The notes under the pieces were generated by a model. That model was given only the letters and a program-made list of their open reading frames with translations. It ran no database searches and was not told the origin of the DNA. Shown here piece by piece: positions 46,261 to 57,506 of a DNA stretch of 64,000 nucleotides. A program made the position numbers and the translations under genes. Each line of letters begins with the position of its first letter. The stretch's first letter is position 1. The stretch comes from Welwitschia mirabilis. Its lineage: Eukaryota; Gnetophyta; Gnetopsida; Welwitschiales. The DNA lies in contig JBOZIK010000001.1 in the NCBI GenBank assembly GCA_051453625.1, forward strand, positions 223,327,221-223,391,220, written 5' to 3'.

Positions 46261-47628
46261 ATGGGTGTAGTCTTTTTGTATTTACTACATGTAATCTTAC
46301 CATTTTAGAATTAGGATTTTTGTTTATTTTGAAAAAAGGTATTAATAACAAAAAGATAAAGGAAATGTTTAACAAAATTTTACATCCCATAGATCAAATA
46401 GTTGAATCTTAAGGATAGATGAAAGGAGCATTATATCTCTCTTTCTAATGCTATCTAAGCATAAACATTTGTCACAAGATTTATAATATTCCTAAGCATC
46501 CTTGAAAAGAATTGACTAGTATAATATATATTACAGAGTATTATAAGAAATTTTATTTTTAGAAAAGTAACCATAAACTCCATCATGTATAAATTTCAAA
46601 CACTCAAAGTTTCAAATTTTGGAATACATCTTGGAATAGTCTAAGTAGAAAAATATTTAAAAAAGTAGGGATTATTCTAAAAATATGTATTTACTTTATG
46701 TGGGAAAGGATTCTTATTTTAAGTATTCTAATGATTAGGTAATTTATAAGTAACAAGATAGTTAAAAATGTTAGTATACCATGTTTCCTCTTGTAAAGCT
46801 AGAAGATCCTGATTAATGAATGTATCATATATAATAATGAAATCTAAAAAAGAAGATGAAAGTATGATATGAGATAAGCAACAACACTTTTTACACCTTT
46901 TCCCCCCCTGATCTCTAGCTTAAATTCTTATAATGGAAAAAATACATCTAATAAGATGTTTGAAATTTGTCTTATTCATCATATAGGTAAGAGTAAAATG
47001 ATCAGTGAAGGTAAGAGTTTATTTATCTTAAGATCTAATCTAAATTTTGCTATGATAAAATCTAAAGCCAAAAGATCATTAAGTTATTTTTTAATTTAGT
47101 TGAAGAACTTGTAAAACTTTACTTACATTGTAAATAAGATATGATTTTTTGTCTCTTCTTTATTTCATGGTAGCTCCTGCATCATAGTTACTTGCATCAC
47201 AAAGTAGTTTAATAATAACTGATCAATTGGAAGATTGTATAACAAGGCTAACGTAAGAGTAGATTTTAAAGTTTAAAACATAAACATACCATTTAGTAGT
47301 CTATCCAAATGGTACATCTTCAACAAGAACGTTAAATAATAGTTTTGACATTTTAGCAAAGTCTTAAATAAATATTTTATAACAACTAGCATATTTAAGA
47401 AGATATCTTACAGTATTTAAGATTTTAGGAATGGAAAGATGAGCAATACATTGAACTTTAGAAATATCTATTTCTATCCCAATCTTAAATACTATGTGTT
47501 CTAAAACAATACCCTTACTAATGATAAATTATCAATTTTCTTAATTAAGAGTAAGATTTTTATCTTCACAATGCAAAAGGACAAATTTAAGAAGATTTAA
47601 ATGTGATTAAAAAATTCTAATAAAAAAA

Positions 47629-47635
<7 letters not shown>
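46261..47635. other. 3' part of gypsy relic, unresolved
   Basis: Probably the RNase H/integrase side of the minus-strand gypsy element that continues above 47.7 kb, but no motif could be placed safely. Confidence 0.35.

Positions 47636-47672
<37 letters not shown>
47636..47672. repeat. (TA)n microsatellite
   Basis: About 18 TA units, located within the decayed gypsy reverse transcriptase region. Confidence 0.95.
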
Positions 47673-47673
<1 letters not shown>

Positions 47674-47689
47674 CTCTTCATGTACTATT

Positions 47690-50360
47690 AAAAGTAGTCA
47701 GGGCATTACATAGATCAAAGGGCATACATTCATAAGAAAAAGTTTAAGAGGGACATGTAAAAGTTATTCTTTCTTAGCATTTAGGGAAAATTTCTATCTA
47801 GTTATATCCTAAATATCAATCTATTAAATAATTTTAGTCATGAATATCTAATAATTATAGGATTTAGTTAATAAATCATAAGGAAAAGTGATCCTTATAA
47901 TTCATAACATTAGTTTTTCAATAGTTAATGCATATTCTCCATTCTCCTTTTATCTAGCTAGAATAAGATGAATGTTTTTAACATTAATCATAGTGATTCA
48001 AGACTTGTTAGATACATTTTCAATAAGAACCATTGAATATCACAAACTAAATAGAATTGTGGCATCTAATTACTTAAAGTCTTGTTGTATTACTAATTGT
48101 TTTATGTGAGCATTAAGTATATGTTAAGGTTTTCTACTACACCTAGGATTTTCTTCCAAGTAAATTCTATGAATGCATATACTAGGATCACAAAATTTTA
48201 AATCATACATTCTACATCCTATAGTTAATTGAAGTAAATCTTCCTCTTGTGATGTTGAATGTTTGGCATAAATTACTAAAAAAAAAAGAATTATTATCTC
48301 TAGAGAATGCACATTTTATTTAATATTAAAAATATGATTTCCACTACAAGATTAATTGTTTTATGCATGTTATAAAGGTTTTAATCTACTCTTCAATATA
48401 ATGCTTCATTTTTATAGTTTTGCTAAATTAGAAATGCTAGTTCTTCATGTGGCTTACATAGTGATTAATATTCAATAGAAAACATAGACTTAGAAATTTC
48501 TTCATTAGTTGCAACTAAGTTAAGATATTTGATATCATCCATTTAATTATTCTTTAGGGCGTTTAAAAATTATAACTTTGTTGATAATAAGATCTTAAAT
48601 ACCCATTTCCTATGATTGAATAAAGTGTTAAAAGTAGCAAAGAGTGACATACTTAAAATAAGTAGAAATCTCTTAGGATTCTCTTCCATTTCTAACATAG
48701 AAAATTCAATTGGATAGTAAGATTTATTAACTTTTACTACAACATGTTTTAATATTCCTTTCAAAATTTTTATTAAAATATTAGCAAGTTGCAAAGTTAG
48801 CTATTTTTCTTAGACCTTCTAAAATAAGTTCCTTATATAGCTTTTAAATTGAACAATGATTCATTTATTATTTTGTTGTTAATAACACATGAAATTTTTT
48901 AGGAACCAAGATCTATTATTAAGCTAAGAATTAATTTTTCTCCACATTTATTTTTTCTTTCAATATGCACATATCATAAAGGAATTTTATTTACAAAGGC
49001 ACTTATTTAATAGTATATGATAGTGGAATGTTAATTTTTACTTCTTTAAAGAGATTTGATATTATTCCAAAAGTTTTTTTAGTTTCTATAAGTATAAAAC
49101 ATCTTGAAAACACTAATTTCTAAAATTATTCATGGTTATGTCTTTTCTTATCATCTTTATCATTCTTCTAAGACTTACATGTGGATTGAGATTTAGAGTT
49201 ACATGCATAGGAGTCTTTTTTTGGTGCTTATATTTTCTTTGATTTGCGTATCATTTACAAGTAAAAAGGCAAAAATCCTCTAACATCTTCTTCTCCTCTA
49301 ACCATATTAGCTCCTTTTGGATTTAGTATATATTGAGATAGAATATTACCTTTTTATCTTTGGTTACTTAAAGATAACAAAGGTAAAGTAGTTTGAAAGA
49401 GTTAATTCATCCCTTGCTCTAGACATTAAAGAGTTTATGTTATTTGATTATTGATTTTAGCTTGTTTATTATTGATAATTACTTAAGCTTTAATAAATTA
49501 TTTCATAACTTTCTTTAATGTCTTACTTTGAGATTAGCTAACATTTTGTGAAGTAGAGACTTAGTCTTATCAATATTTCCAAGACAAACAAAATTAATTC
49601 TTCTATTTTGTGTATGTATCTTCATAAGGAAATGAGCACCCTTTTTTTTTCCCATTCCCTTCTCTTCTATCCCAACAAGGATCTCCCAACTTAGATAGTA
49701 TTCACTTGCTAAGCTACTATATCCTTGTAGATAGAAATAAAGGAACACTCATCTATTTCATGTTTATTTGTATTTATAGTATGTACAACAACTCTACTAG
49801 CATTATGTGGTTTAGACATTTCAAGTTGTTTTATGAGTTTAGCTATGATATCTAGTTTTTTCCTCATGTTAGTTTCATCATCTAATTTATAGGTACCTCT
49901 TTCTATGAATTTTATAGATGGTTGAGTTTGCTCAGCCAAATCTTTAATTCTAGAGGATCTTTGCTAATTTTTAAGAATTTTAATCATGTTTTCAAAGTAT
50001 CCCAAGATCATTGAGATTCTTTAGAAGTAAAAGTTCTTCCACTCATCATGTCAATGAGTTGCCTATTTTATGAGGTCAATTCTTCAAAGAGAAGTCTAGT
50101 ATCTTCACACTTCAAAATCATGTTGAGGGAATAGTTCATTAGCAAGACCTTGAAATTTTCAAATGCCTTATAGAAAGGCCCATTGTCTTCTTGCTGAAAA
50201 TCTATAATATTATGTCATAATTCATTATTTTTTCATGCTAAAAAATATTTCTTAATAAATTTAAGTTTAAAATCTCTTTATGACTTAATTAACAAGGGCT
50301 TTAATAAATGTAGCTCTGCATTAGCTCTCTTTTAATTAAAACACAAATATGTTCATCCTA
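47690..50360 (-). mobile_element. Ty3-gypsy relic (gag, protease, reverse transcriptase), minus strand
   Basis: Minus-strand order: gag near 50220-49960 (NGPFYKAFENFKVLL, then NRQLIDMMSGRTFTSKES; family ESFxxAWxRFKxLL and NRxxVDAxxGGTF). Then a short open frame at 49939-49709. Then retropepsin-like sequence at 48794-48570 (LANILIKILKGILKHVVVKV, YYPIEFSMLEMEENPK; family LADRSxKxPRGIVEDVLVKV, FYxPVDFxVLDMEE). Then reverse transcriptase near 47900-47720 (KDHFSLRFID, ILDEVIDN; family KDHFPLPFIDQxLDxxxG). This is the order of an Athila/Tat-type gypsy element. Stops are abundant and LTRs were not identified. Confidence 0.75.
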
Positions 50361-51547
50361 ATTTCATTAATTTGATTACTCATGCTTGACATGATAGCTT
50401 TAGATTCATGTAGATATTCATAAGGATCTTCCAAATCAAAACCATGAAATATAGAAAATAGATTGATGATGATCAGTTTTATTACAAGATGGTTTATATG
50501 ATGAGAAAGAACTCACAAATGAATTATAGCTAAAAACTTAGGCCTTCATAGGGTTTTTAGTGTTCTCCTATGTGACTATAAATGAACGCTATCTCTGTTA
50601 GTGTTAAAAACTATTGTATCTATCAAAGGAAGCTTTAAGTAATTATGAATTAAAATTTGGCCTATTTAAAATAAAAGTTTGAAATAGTTATTATTAAATT
50701 TATTTAGGAGTGGCTCAAGATTAGGTTCTCATTCATCAAATTCTTTATGAAATTGGCCACTAATAGCCCTAATTTAATAATGCATGAGATGTCTAGATTG
50801 ATGGAAATGTTTTCAAGAGTAACTATTAACAAAAAATGATAAAAAGTACCAAAAGATGAAATTTCATATTTGAACAAATAAATTTTTAATAAATAGGATG
50901 ATGGCCTAAGTGAAATAATTGGTAATGTTAGTCAAATTGTTGTTCACATGTAATAAAAAATAGATAAGAAACTGAAATTTTACATAATAATATCATAGAT
51001 TAGCCTATAGATGGTAAATCACAGAGCACATAGAGGTATATGAATTTTAACAAATAATTAAAATCCAAGCCTTTCTATACATAATAATGGCAAAAATAAT
51101 ATGCAATGCAAGGGGAAATAAATGAGATCTTATATAGATGATCTAAGGTAAAATCTCAATAGATCCAACTTATTATGCCATAAATTTTTAGTTCCTATAA
51201 AAAGAAAAATATTTTATAATTTTTATAGTGAAGAATATGAAATGGAAAAAATTCAAAAAGAAAATTTATTTATATGAGCTAAGGAACACTAATTGCAATC
51301 CTTGAAAATAATACTAAAAACTTATTATGCCTTGCTAATTATTAGTATTTCGAATTGTTAGAGTTATGCCCTAATTATCAAGGAATACGTATTAGTTTTA
51401 AACTTGGAATGGCCTATTATAACATAGAAAATTCTAATTGTTATTCTTCAATAAGAACTACAACATAATTTTAGAGCTCGTGAAGGATTAGGTTTGCTTA
51501 GAAAATTTATATTTGAGTTATGTCTAAAGGGCATTGAATAAAGGGTT
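50361..51547. other. AT-rich region between gypsy relic and LINE
   Basis: No gene recognised. It may contain the 5' LTR of the minus-strand gypsy relic, but no partner LTR was found. Confidence 0.35.
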
Positions 51548-51562
51548 AAGAGTATTCATATT
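51548..51562. repeat. Target-site duplication, 5' copy
   Basis: AAGAGTATTCATATT. Its partner at 57492-57506 differs by one C/T change. Together they bracket the LINE. Confidence 0.65.
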
Positions 51563-51939
51563 AAGGGTTTAGTGGATATGGAGCACAGGAGGGAGCTAGG
51601 GCTTGAAAGACTTTGGATCGGTGGGGGCGGTTTCAGTTCCTGGTCACTATGGCATGTAGGGGATGATTTCGGCCATCAGACAGTTTATCTTTGGGTAAGT
51701 TGCAGAATTTTTTGATATCTCTACTTTGATCCACTTTAGGGTTTATTGAGGGGATTGTTCACAAAAATGAAGAAGACTCAGTTATCCAGGGAACTAAAAA
51801 CCCTATTTTTGAATATTGATGAAGGCGGTTGCTCTGGGATTGAGAAGAAACTCTAGTACAGTTTAATCAGTAAGTTCGTTTCATCTAGCCCTTCTAGTTG
51901 GATAATGAACAAGATCAAGACAAGATAATCATAAGAGGG

Positions 51940-52384
51940 CCTTGATTATTTGGGGTGAGGGAACTCGCTCTAACCAAAATGGATGCCGAGGATGCAATTG
52001 GACCTAAACCTATTTAGGAAGTTGCCTATATGGATCCGCATTCATAAGTTTCCCTTCGAGTTTTAGGATGAAGATCTTCTAAGAAAAATTACCTCCTAGA
52101 TTGGTGAACTGATCAAGCTTGATAGAATTACCATGAAATAGAAGAGACTAGTCTTGGCTAGATTCTATGTTTAAATGAGTTTGGAGAACATAGAGGAGAT
52201 ACAATCTATAAAATTTGGATCTAAATGGGGCATTTTTTATCTTGAAGTTGCCTATGAGAACCTTTTAGTTCCATGTGATGTTTATGAAAAATTAAGACAA
52301 ATTTTGGGGAGATGTGTTTCTACTAAAAAGAGATGCTCCCATTATAGTAGAATGGATCATGTAAGAGGAGAATGTAGAAAATGA
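51940..52384 (+). pseudogene. LINE ORF1 (RNA-binding protein, zinc knuckle)
   Basis: The translation shows LPIWIRIHKFPFEF, DEDLLRKI, IGELIKLDRITMK, then KFGSKWGIFYLEVAYENL and CSHYSRMDHVRGEC. The family order in plant L1 ORF1 is WIRFPGLPxExxDExxLxxIGxxIGxPLKVDxxT, then a zinc knuckle CxxCGxxGHxxxxC. The second zinc-binding Cys is Tyr here. ORF1 protein coats the LINE RNA. A coiled, charged stretch follows at 52637-52843. Confidence 0.75.
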
Positions 52385-52939
52385 TTAGTTGACATTGAAT
52401 AAAAACAAAAATAAATCTATTATTTTTGTGGAAAAACCACACATAATCAAAGAATATGCTAGCATAAATAAAGGAAAAAAAACTTGATGAAAAGTACTAC
52501 AGTTTTTCCCAAGAAAACAAATGAAAGCAAGGAGAATAAGGTATAGGAGAGGGCATGCGACCCCTTCCAACCTCTTATGAAAGAAGAGGACTCTCAGCAA
52601 CCTTAAAATCCACTAAATACAAATGAGCTAAATGATGTGGAAGCTCAGATGAGAGGAAGGCCCATCAATAGAACCCTTCATAAAAGGGAAATGATAGAGA
52701 ATGAGGTCAATAACTCCCAAGCTACCATCGAAAATATGCTAAAAAAGGTCAAGCATCTAGAAAGGAATAAAAATAGACATAATGAATTATCTTTCGTGGA
52801 GTTACAAGGGATGAGGATCATATTACTAAAAAAAAAAAACTAAGAAAAATCATAGTTAATTTAATATTGACTTAGTTTGTTTACAATAAAAATAAAAAAT
52901 GATATAAAAAAATAAAGAATCTAGAGCATCAGTGGAATT

Positions 52940-53460
52940 TTTTTACCTTTGTAGCCTAAGGTAACTCAAGAGGCCTCATGATTTTCATGAAAAAGGAGGC
53001 AGATTTAGTTAATAGTAGCAAGAACCATATCACTATCTTCTTTAAGGAATAAGACTAAACTATAACAAATATCTATAGTTCTCAAAATAATTAAGATAAA
53101 GCTCTTTCTTTAGAAGAATTATAACAGATCATGATAGATAAATCTAAATGGCTCATTGTGGGGGAATTCAATCAATGTCTACATCGTTGGGAGAAATCAA
53201 AGGGTGATAATTGGAATTCTAAAGGAGCTTTAATCCTAAAATATTTTATGATATAAAATAAACTTATAGATGTTCATATTGCTGAATTGAAATACACCTG
53301 GTCTAACAGAAAAACAGGCAACAATCTGATCATGTCTAGGATCGACAGAATTTTCATTGGAAAAGACTTAGTCAAGGTTCCAATAGAAGCCTATGGACTA
53401 AATAGAATAGCTTCAGATCACCATCCAATCAAACTCAAAGTGGAGACAATAGCACCTTGA
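52940..53460 (+). pseudogene. LINE endonuclease domain (APE type)
   Basis: The translation shows GNSRGLMIFMKKEADLV, then KSKWLIVGEFNQCLHRWEKS, AELKYTWSNRKTGN, SRIDRIFIGKDL and IASDHHPIKL. The family motifs are GDFN, WxNxRxxxxxIxxRIDR and SDHxPI. The catalytic-site GDFN is GEFN. The enzyme would nick the genomic target. Confidence 0.85.
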
Positions 53461-53599
53461 AAAACTCTATTTCATATGGAACGGTAGTAGATTAACCAGG
53501 GAAAAACCAGAACTTTAATGGAAAAAATTTGGGCATAGTATAACAGGACACAACCCTTACCTTCCTTTACAGAGGCCTCAATACCTTAAAAGCCCATAT

Positions 53600-54800
53600 A
53601 AAATACTAGAAAAGGAAAAATAAAGAAAGGTTTGAATCCAAATCAGATCTTAAAGAAGAAATCCAGATAATCTAGATTGAGTAAGAAGAGGGAGAAGACC
53701 AAGATAGACTTCATAACAAGGAATATCAGTGCTTATTGAAACTCCAAGAAATAAATTCTAATGAGGAAAATTATTGGAGAAAACGATCAAGGATAAACTG
53801 GCTTAAAGAGAGGAATAGCATACTAGGTTTTTCTTCCAGCAAGTCAATCAACACCGAGCAGATAATAGGATTAGAAGAATTACCATCAGAGGCCACATAA
53901 CCAAAAATAAAAAGGATATAGCTAATGAAATTCAAGCTTACCTTATGAGAATTTAGAAATGGAATGATATCACCCCCATCCTTATCTTGAATCATAGGAT
54001 AATCTCTATTGAGAACAACTCCCAACTTATTAAACCCTTAAGCAAAGATGAAGTCTTGTTAACTGTGAGGTCTATGAAGAATAATAGAGCATCTAGACTA
54101 TATGGGTGACTAGTTGAGATTTTCAAATCTCATTTTTTTATCTTGGGGGATAGTCTTTAGGATGTCATGCAGGATATTTTTCACAACAAGTACATTCTTA
54201 GGGAAATGAATAGAACCAGGGTGATTCTTATACCCACAAAAGGAGGATGCCAGTAAATCGGAGGACTTCAGACCCTTAGGTATTTCAATGCTCTTTATAA
54301 AATCTTTGTGAAAATCATGGTTGGTTGTATCATCCCCCCTCCTGCCTAAGGTGATTTTAGAAAATCAAGTCGACTTCATCCACTTCAAGTATATCTAGGA
54401 CAAAATCCTCTTGACTTATGAGATCGTTTATTCTATTAAAAAACATAATTTTTCTATTTTTATCGCTAAATTAGATATTGCTAAAGCTTATGATTATGTT
54501 AGTTGGCAAGCACTAGGAAGTATTCTTAGGAAAATTGGATTTCATTAATATAGCATTAACCTTTGGCTAGATATGCAAGCATCAACTGAATTTAGTGTGG
54601 AGGTTAACAATCATAAGTCCAAATTTTCCTTAGTAGGTCAAGGGTTAAGATAGAGGAACCCCTTATCCCCATATCTTTTCCTATTTATTATGAATATTTT
54701 ATAGGTTTTATTAAGGAGTAATGCAGTTTCAGAAATTAAGATTGAAGGTCACACCTTCATCAAGAATCACTATGTATATGACACTATCATCATGACGAAG
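53600..54800 (+). pseudogene. LINE reverse transcriptase domain
   Basis: Upstream linker SRINWLKERNSILGFS (family RxxWLxxGDxNTxFFH), then SKDEVLLTVRSMKNNRAS, RVILIPTKGG, ILENQVDFIHFKYI, AKLDIAKAYDYVSWQALGSI, GLR-stop-RNPLSPYLFLFIMNIL, and finally YVYDTIIMTKESC. These are the usual blocks, including AKAYDRVSW and GLRQGDPLSPYLF. The catalytic box (F/YADD) reads YVYD, so one catalytic Asp is lost. At least four TAG stops fall at family Gln positions. Confidence 0.85.
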
Positions 54801-55539
54801 GAATCATGTCAGTAAGCAAGAGCTATCAAGAATTCCATGAACCTTTTTGTGGTGGCTACAAGTCTCCATATCAACTAGAACAAGTTAAGAATCCACACCG
54901 GATAGAAATAGCATCAGAGGAGGTGAAATCATTAGAAACCTAAGTGCTAAAATGGGAGACTTATAGGACATCTACTTGGGAATTCCCCTTTAGAATTGGC
55001 ATAAGATCCTTATCCGAAACTACATCCTTGAGTCTATTTAAAGATTATGTAACTCTTAGTAGGATAATTTTCTCTCTTCGAAAGCAAAGATTATTTTTGC
55101 AAACTCGTGTCTAATCTCTTTCTTTAGATATATAACTTCCATTATCAACCCCCAAAAGAACATTATTCAAACATTTAATAGAATCTTAAAGGAATTCATA
55201 TAATCTAAAAGTAAAGACTAAAATTGTATTCACCTTTACAAATAAAATACAATAGCTCAACCCAAGGAATCAGAAGGCTCAAGGAGCTAGAGACTAAAGG
55301 ACTATCTTCTTATAGGAGCTCATCGGATCTTGAAAAGACTGACTAAGGGAGGACAACCTTGGAGTAATTTAATCAATCACAAATACCCAAATTGGAGCAC
55401 TGTTTAGGAAGAATCCTACCAAAGGAAACATCTCAGCAAAGCTCAAAAACACCTGCTAGACTTAAACATTTGCCATGTAGATACAACCAAATAGATCCTT
55501 CTAAAGAAATATGGGAAATATAACTCCTATAAGAAATTC

Positions 55540-55730
55540 TACAAGGGTTAAATTCCAAAAAAAATTAAAGTATTCTATTGGTTGAAGGATCATCATAAAG
55601 TCCTCACTAAAGATCAATTGTGCAAGAGGGATTTCCAAGTGGAAATAACCTATCCTATTTATTAGTCTTATCCTAAAATCGCACACCACTTATTTCATTA
55701 ATGCACTTGGAGTAAAGAGTTAATGGAAAT
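55540..55730 (+). pseudogene. LINE zf-RVT domain
   Basis: IPKKIKVFYWLKDHHKVLT, KDQLCKRDF, then KIAHHLFH and CTWSKELMEI. This is the zinc-binding domain found after the reverse transcriptase in plant L1 elements (pattern PxKIKxFxWLxxHxxxLTxDxLxKR, ExxxHLFxxCxxS). The second ligand region has stops. Confidence 0.75.
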
Positions 55731-55989
55731 TACGAAGAAGTACTATCAGACATGCAATGTATCTAACACTTGCTTAAATGATAGGATTCTCTTGACTTAT
55801 TAGTAAATTTGGAGAACCAAAAATGATTTGATTTTCAATAGCATCCCCTTACCATTTCTATTAAACACCACTAAGAGGATCAAGCATTACCATTTTCAAA
55901 TCAGAATTACAATGGGAGCTACACCCACCATCGAGCCATCTAATCCTAGTCTATTCGAAGGATGCCTAGACCTATGGAACAAAGTGTAG

Positions 55990-56880
55990 GCTATGGGATG
56001 GGAAACCCTCCTGCATAAACTTGGGGAAGAGTTAAGGGTCGATATCGCCCCATTTTATAGAGTTAAAGAGGGTAGCACACAAAGAATTCCCGTTGAAATA
56101 ATTGAACAATCTCTTTTCAGACTCCTAGAAATTGATGTAGCTAGAAAAAGGATCCCTCTTGGAAGCTAATGGCAGTAGGAGGTGCTCCAATTATTTCCTA
56201 GTGATGTCCCTAAGTTGTCTGGTGGACACATTAGTCGGAAGGTGCTATCGCCTCCTTGGGACTTAGGCTCAAAATTAATTGACTGATATTCCATTCAATC
56301 TAGCTATTATTCAAAGCTCTTATGACTACACTTCACATTTCTTAAGCCCTAGACCTCGGGAACCAAGTGAATCTACCCTTCTTGTTTGCTTAGATCCTTC
56401 GACGAAAAGATATAACTAGATATTCAAGATTAATTTTAGCACTTAGGACAGTAGCCAATGAGATTATGGCAATAGAGGTCCCTTCTTCATCCCATCCTCT
56501 CCCCAACCTAGTGATGGCCCCAAAACACTCCTCTAAGGAGAAAATCTAAGAGAAGAGATACCATGAAAGAAGCACTTCAATCTGAGGAGAACGTTGCACA
56601 GGAAAGTCCTAGTTCTTAGAAAGGGATGACTCCATCCCCAGAACCCTAGATAGAGGAGCTGAATTCGTCCCCAGCCCAGAAGAAGATAGCTCAGGAGATA
56701 ACTCAAGATACAGCTTAGGAGATAACTTAGGAATAGATACCAACCTACTCCCAGGAGCAGAGGGAGAAACCATAAGGTCAGACTTTCCCTCAACTGGAAA
56801 AAAGACCTAATCCTGCCCAGAATTTAACCACAAATTCCTATTCAAAAGAAAGGTAGCATAACCCATAGGAAGATATAGAC
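55990..56880 (+). pseudogene. Unrecognised LINE segment between zf-RVT and the J-domain
   Basis: It reads ETLLHKLGEELRVDIAPFYR, GSTQRIPVEIIEQSLFRLLE and IDVARKRIPLGS in the frame of the zf-RVT domain. It then becomes Pro/Ser/Gln/Glu-rich linker sequence with many stops. Between about 56430 and 56800 a different frame is more open, so at least one indel is likely. No family recognised. Confidence 0.5.
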
Positions 56881-57111
56881 ATGAAGGCTGCAAAATGGGA
56901 GGTCATGCTTGCAACAATTCATGGGCCGAAGAGATTCCCATTTGTCACTTTAGGAATCTCTCATAGAGCTCTTCCATAAGCTATCAAGTCCAATTATAGA
57001 AAGAAAGTGCTTAGATTACATCAAGATAAAAATCAAGCAGGTGTTGAAGAATTCAAAAAGGTAACTCAGGCTTTTGAGGTGCTATCTGATAAAATGGGTT
57101 GCTTCTTACTA
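56881..57111 (+). pseudogene. J-domain (DnaJ/HSP40-like) sequence inside the LINE
   Basis: It reads MKAAKWEVMLATIHGPKRF, then VTLGISHRALP, stop, AIKSNYRKKVLRLHQDKNQ and AGVEEFKKVTQAFEVLSDKM. This is the complete J-domain layout: helix I with LGIS, helix II AIKSNYRKKVLRLH, the HPD loop (here HQD), then helix III EFKKVTQAFEVLSD. J-domains stimulate the ATPase of HSP70 partners, and the HPD tripeptide is essential; here Pro is Gln. It lies in the same frame as the zf-RVT domain, 1.2 kb downstream of it, and 370 bp before the A-tail, so it is inside the target-site duplications. It could be a captured host exon or an ancestral part of this LINE family. Confidence 0.75.
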
Positions 57112-57491
57112 GAACATAATCACAGAAATATCTTCCCTTTTTATAGAGGATACTAATCCTCCATACTTCAAGTATTTGCTCTAGCCTAATTTTAGTTCTA
57201 TCAGTTCTGGTATTTTAGGTCATTTTCACCCCTACTTTTACTAGTTAACAGTTCATTTCTGCATTTGTTGCAGAATGCTCTCCTAGATAATCGGTATCCT
57301 GTTCTTTAACTGTTTTTCAAGGGATGCTTCCGCCCCCATTTTTGCTCTATTTTTAGTCTATTTTTGAATACCCAATAGAATGTTCTTCCTTTCACCAATT
57401 AGTCTAATTCTTCCATCAAGCTAGGGCATTTTTACCCCTCCATGTAAATTTTCTAGTTTAATATATTCTGTTCTTATTTTAAAAAAACAAG

Positions 57492-57506
57492 AAGAGTATT
57501 TATATT
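57492..57506. repeat. Target-site duplication, 3' copy
   Basis: AAGAGTATTTATATT directly after the A-rich tail. It matches 51548-51562 with one substitution. Confidence 0.65.

Larger units (their letters stand above)
51563..57491 (+). mobile_element. L1-clade LINE, nearly full length, ancient
   Basis: A 5.9-kb segment with a clearly higher GC content than its flanks. In order it holds a GC-richer leader, ORF1 (DUF4283-like and zinc knuckle), endonuclease, reverse transcriptase, zf-RVT domain, a further protein segment ending in a J-domain, and a short A-rich tail (aaaaaaacaa at 57481). A 15-bp target-site duplication with one mismatch surrounds it, which fixes both ends. All domains carry stops or frameshifts, so it cannot move on its own. 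Several stops (TAG) stand where the family has Gln. Confidence 0.85.

Noticed and set aside
56533-56793. Hydrophobic 86-codon minus-strand frame
   Set aside because: It is antisense to the Glu/Ser/Gln-rich linker of the LINE; the hydrophobic composition is the expected complement.
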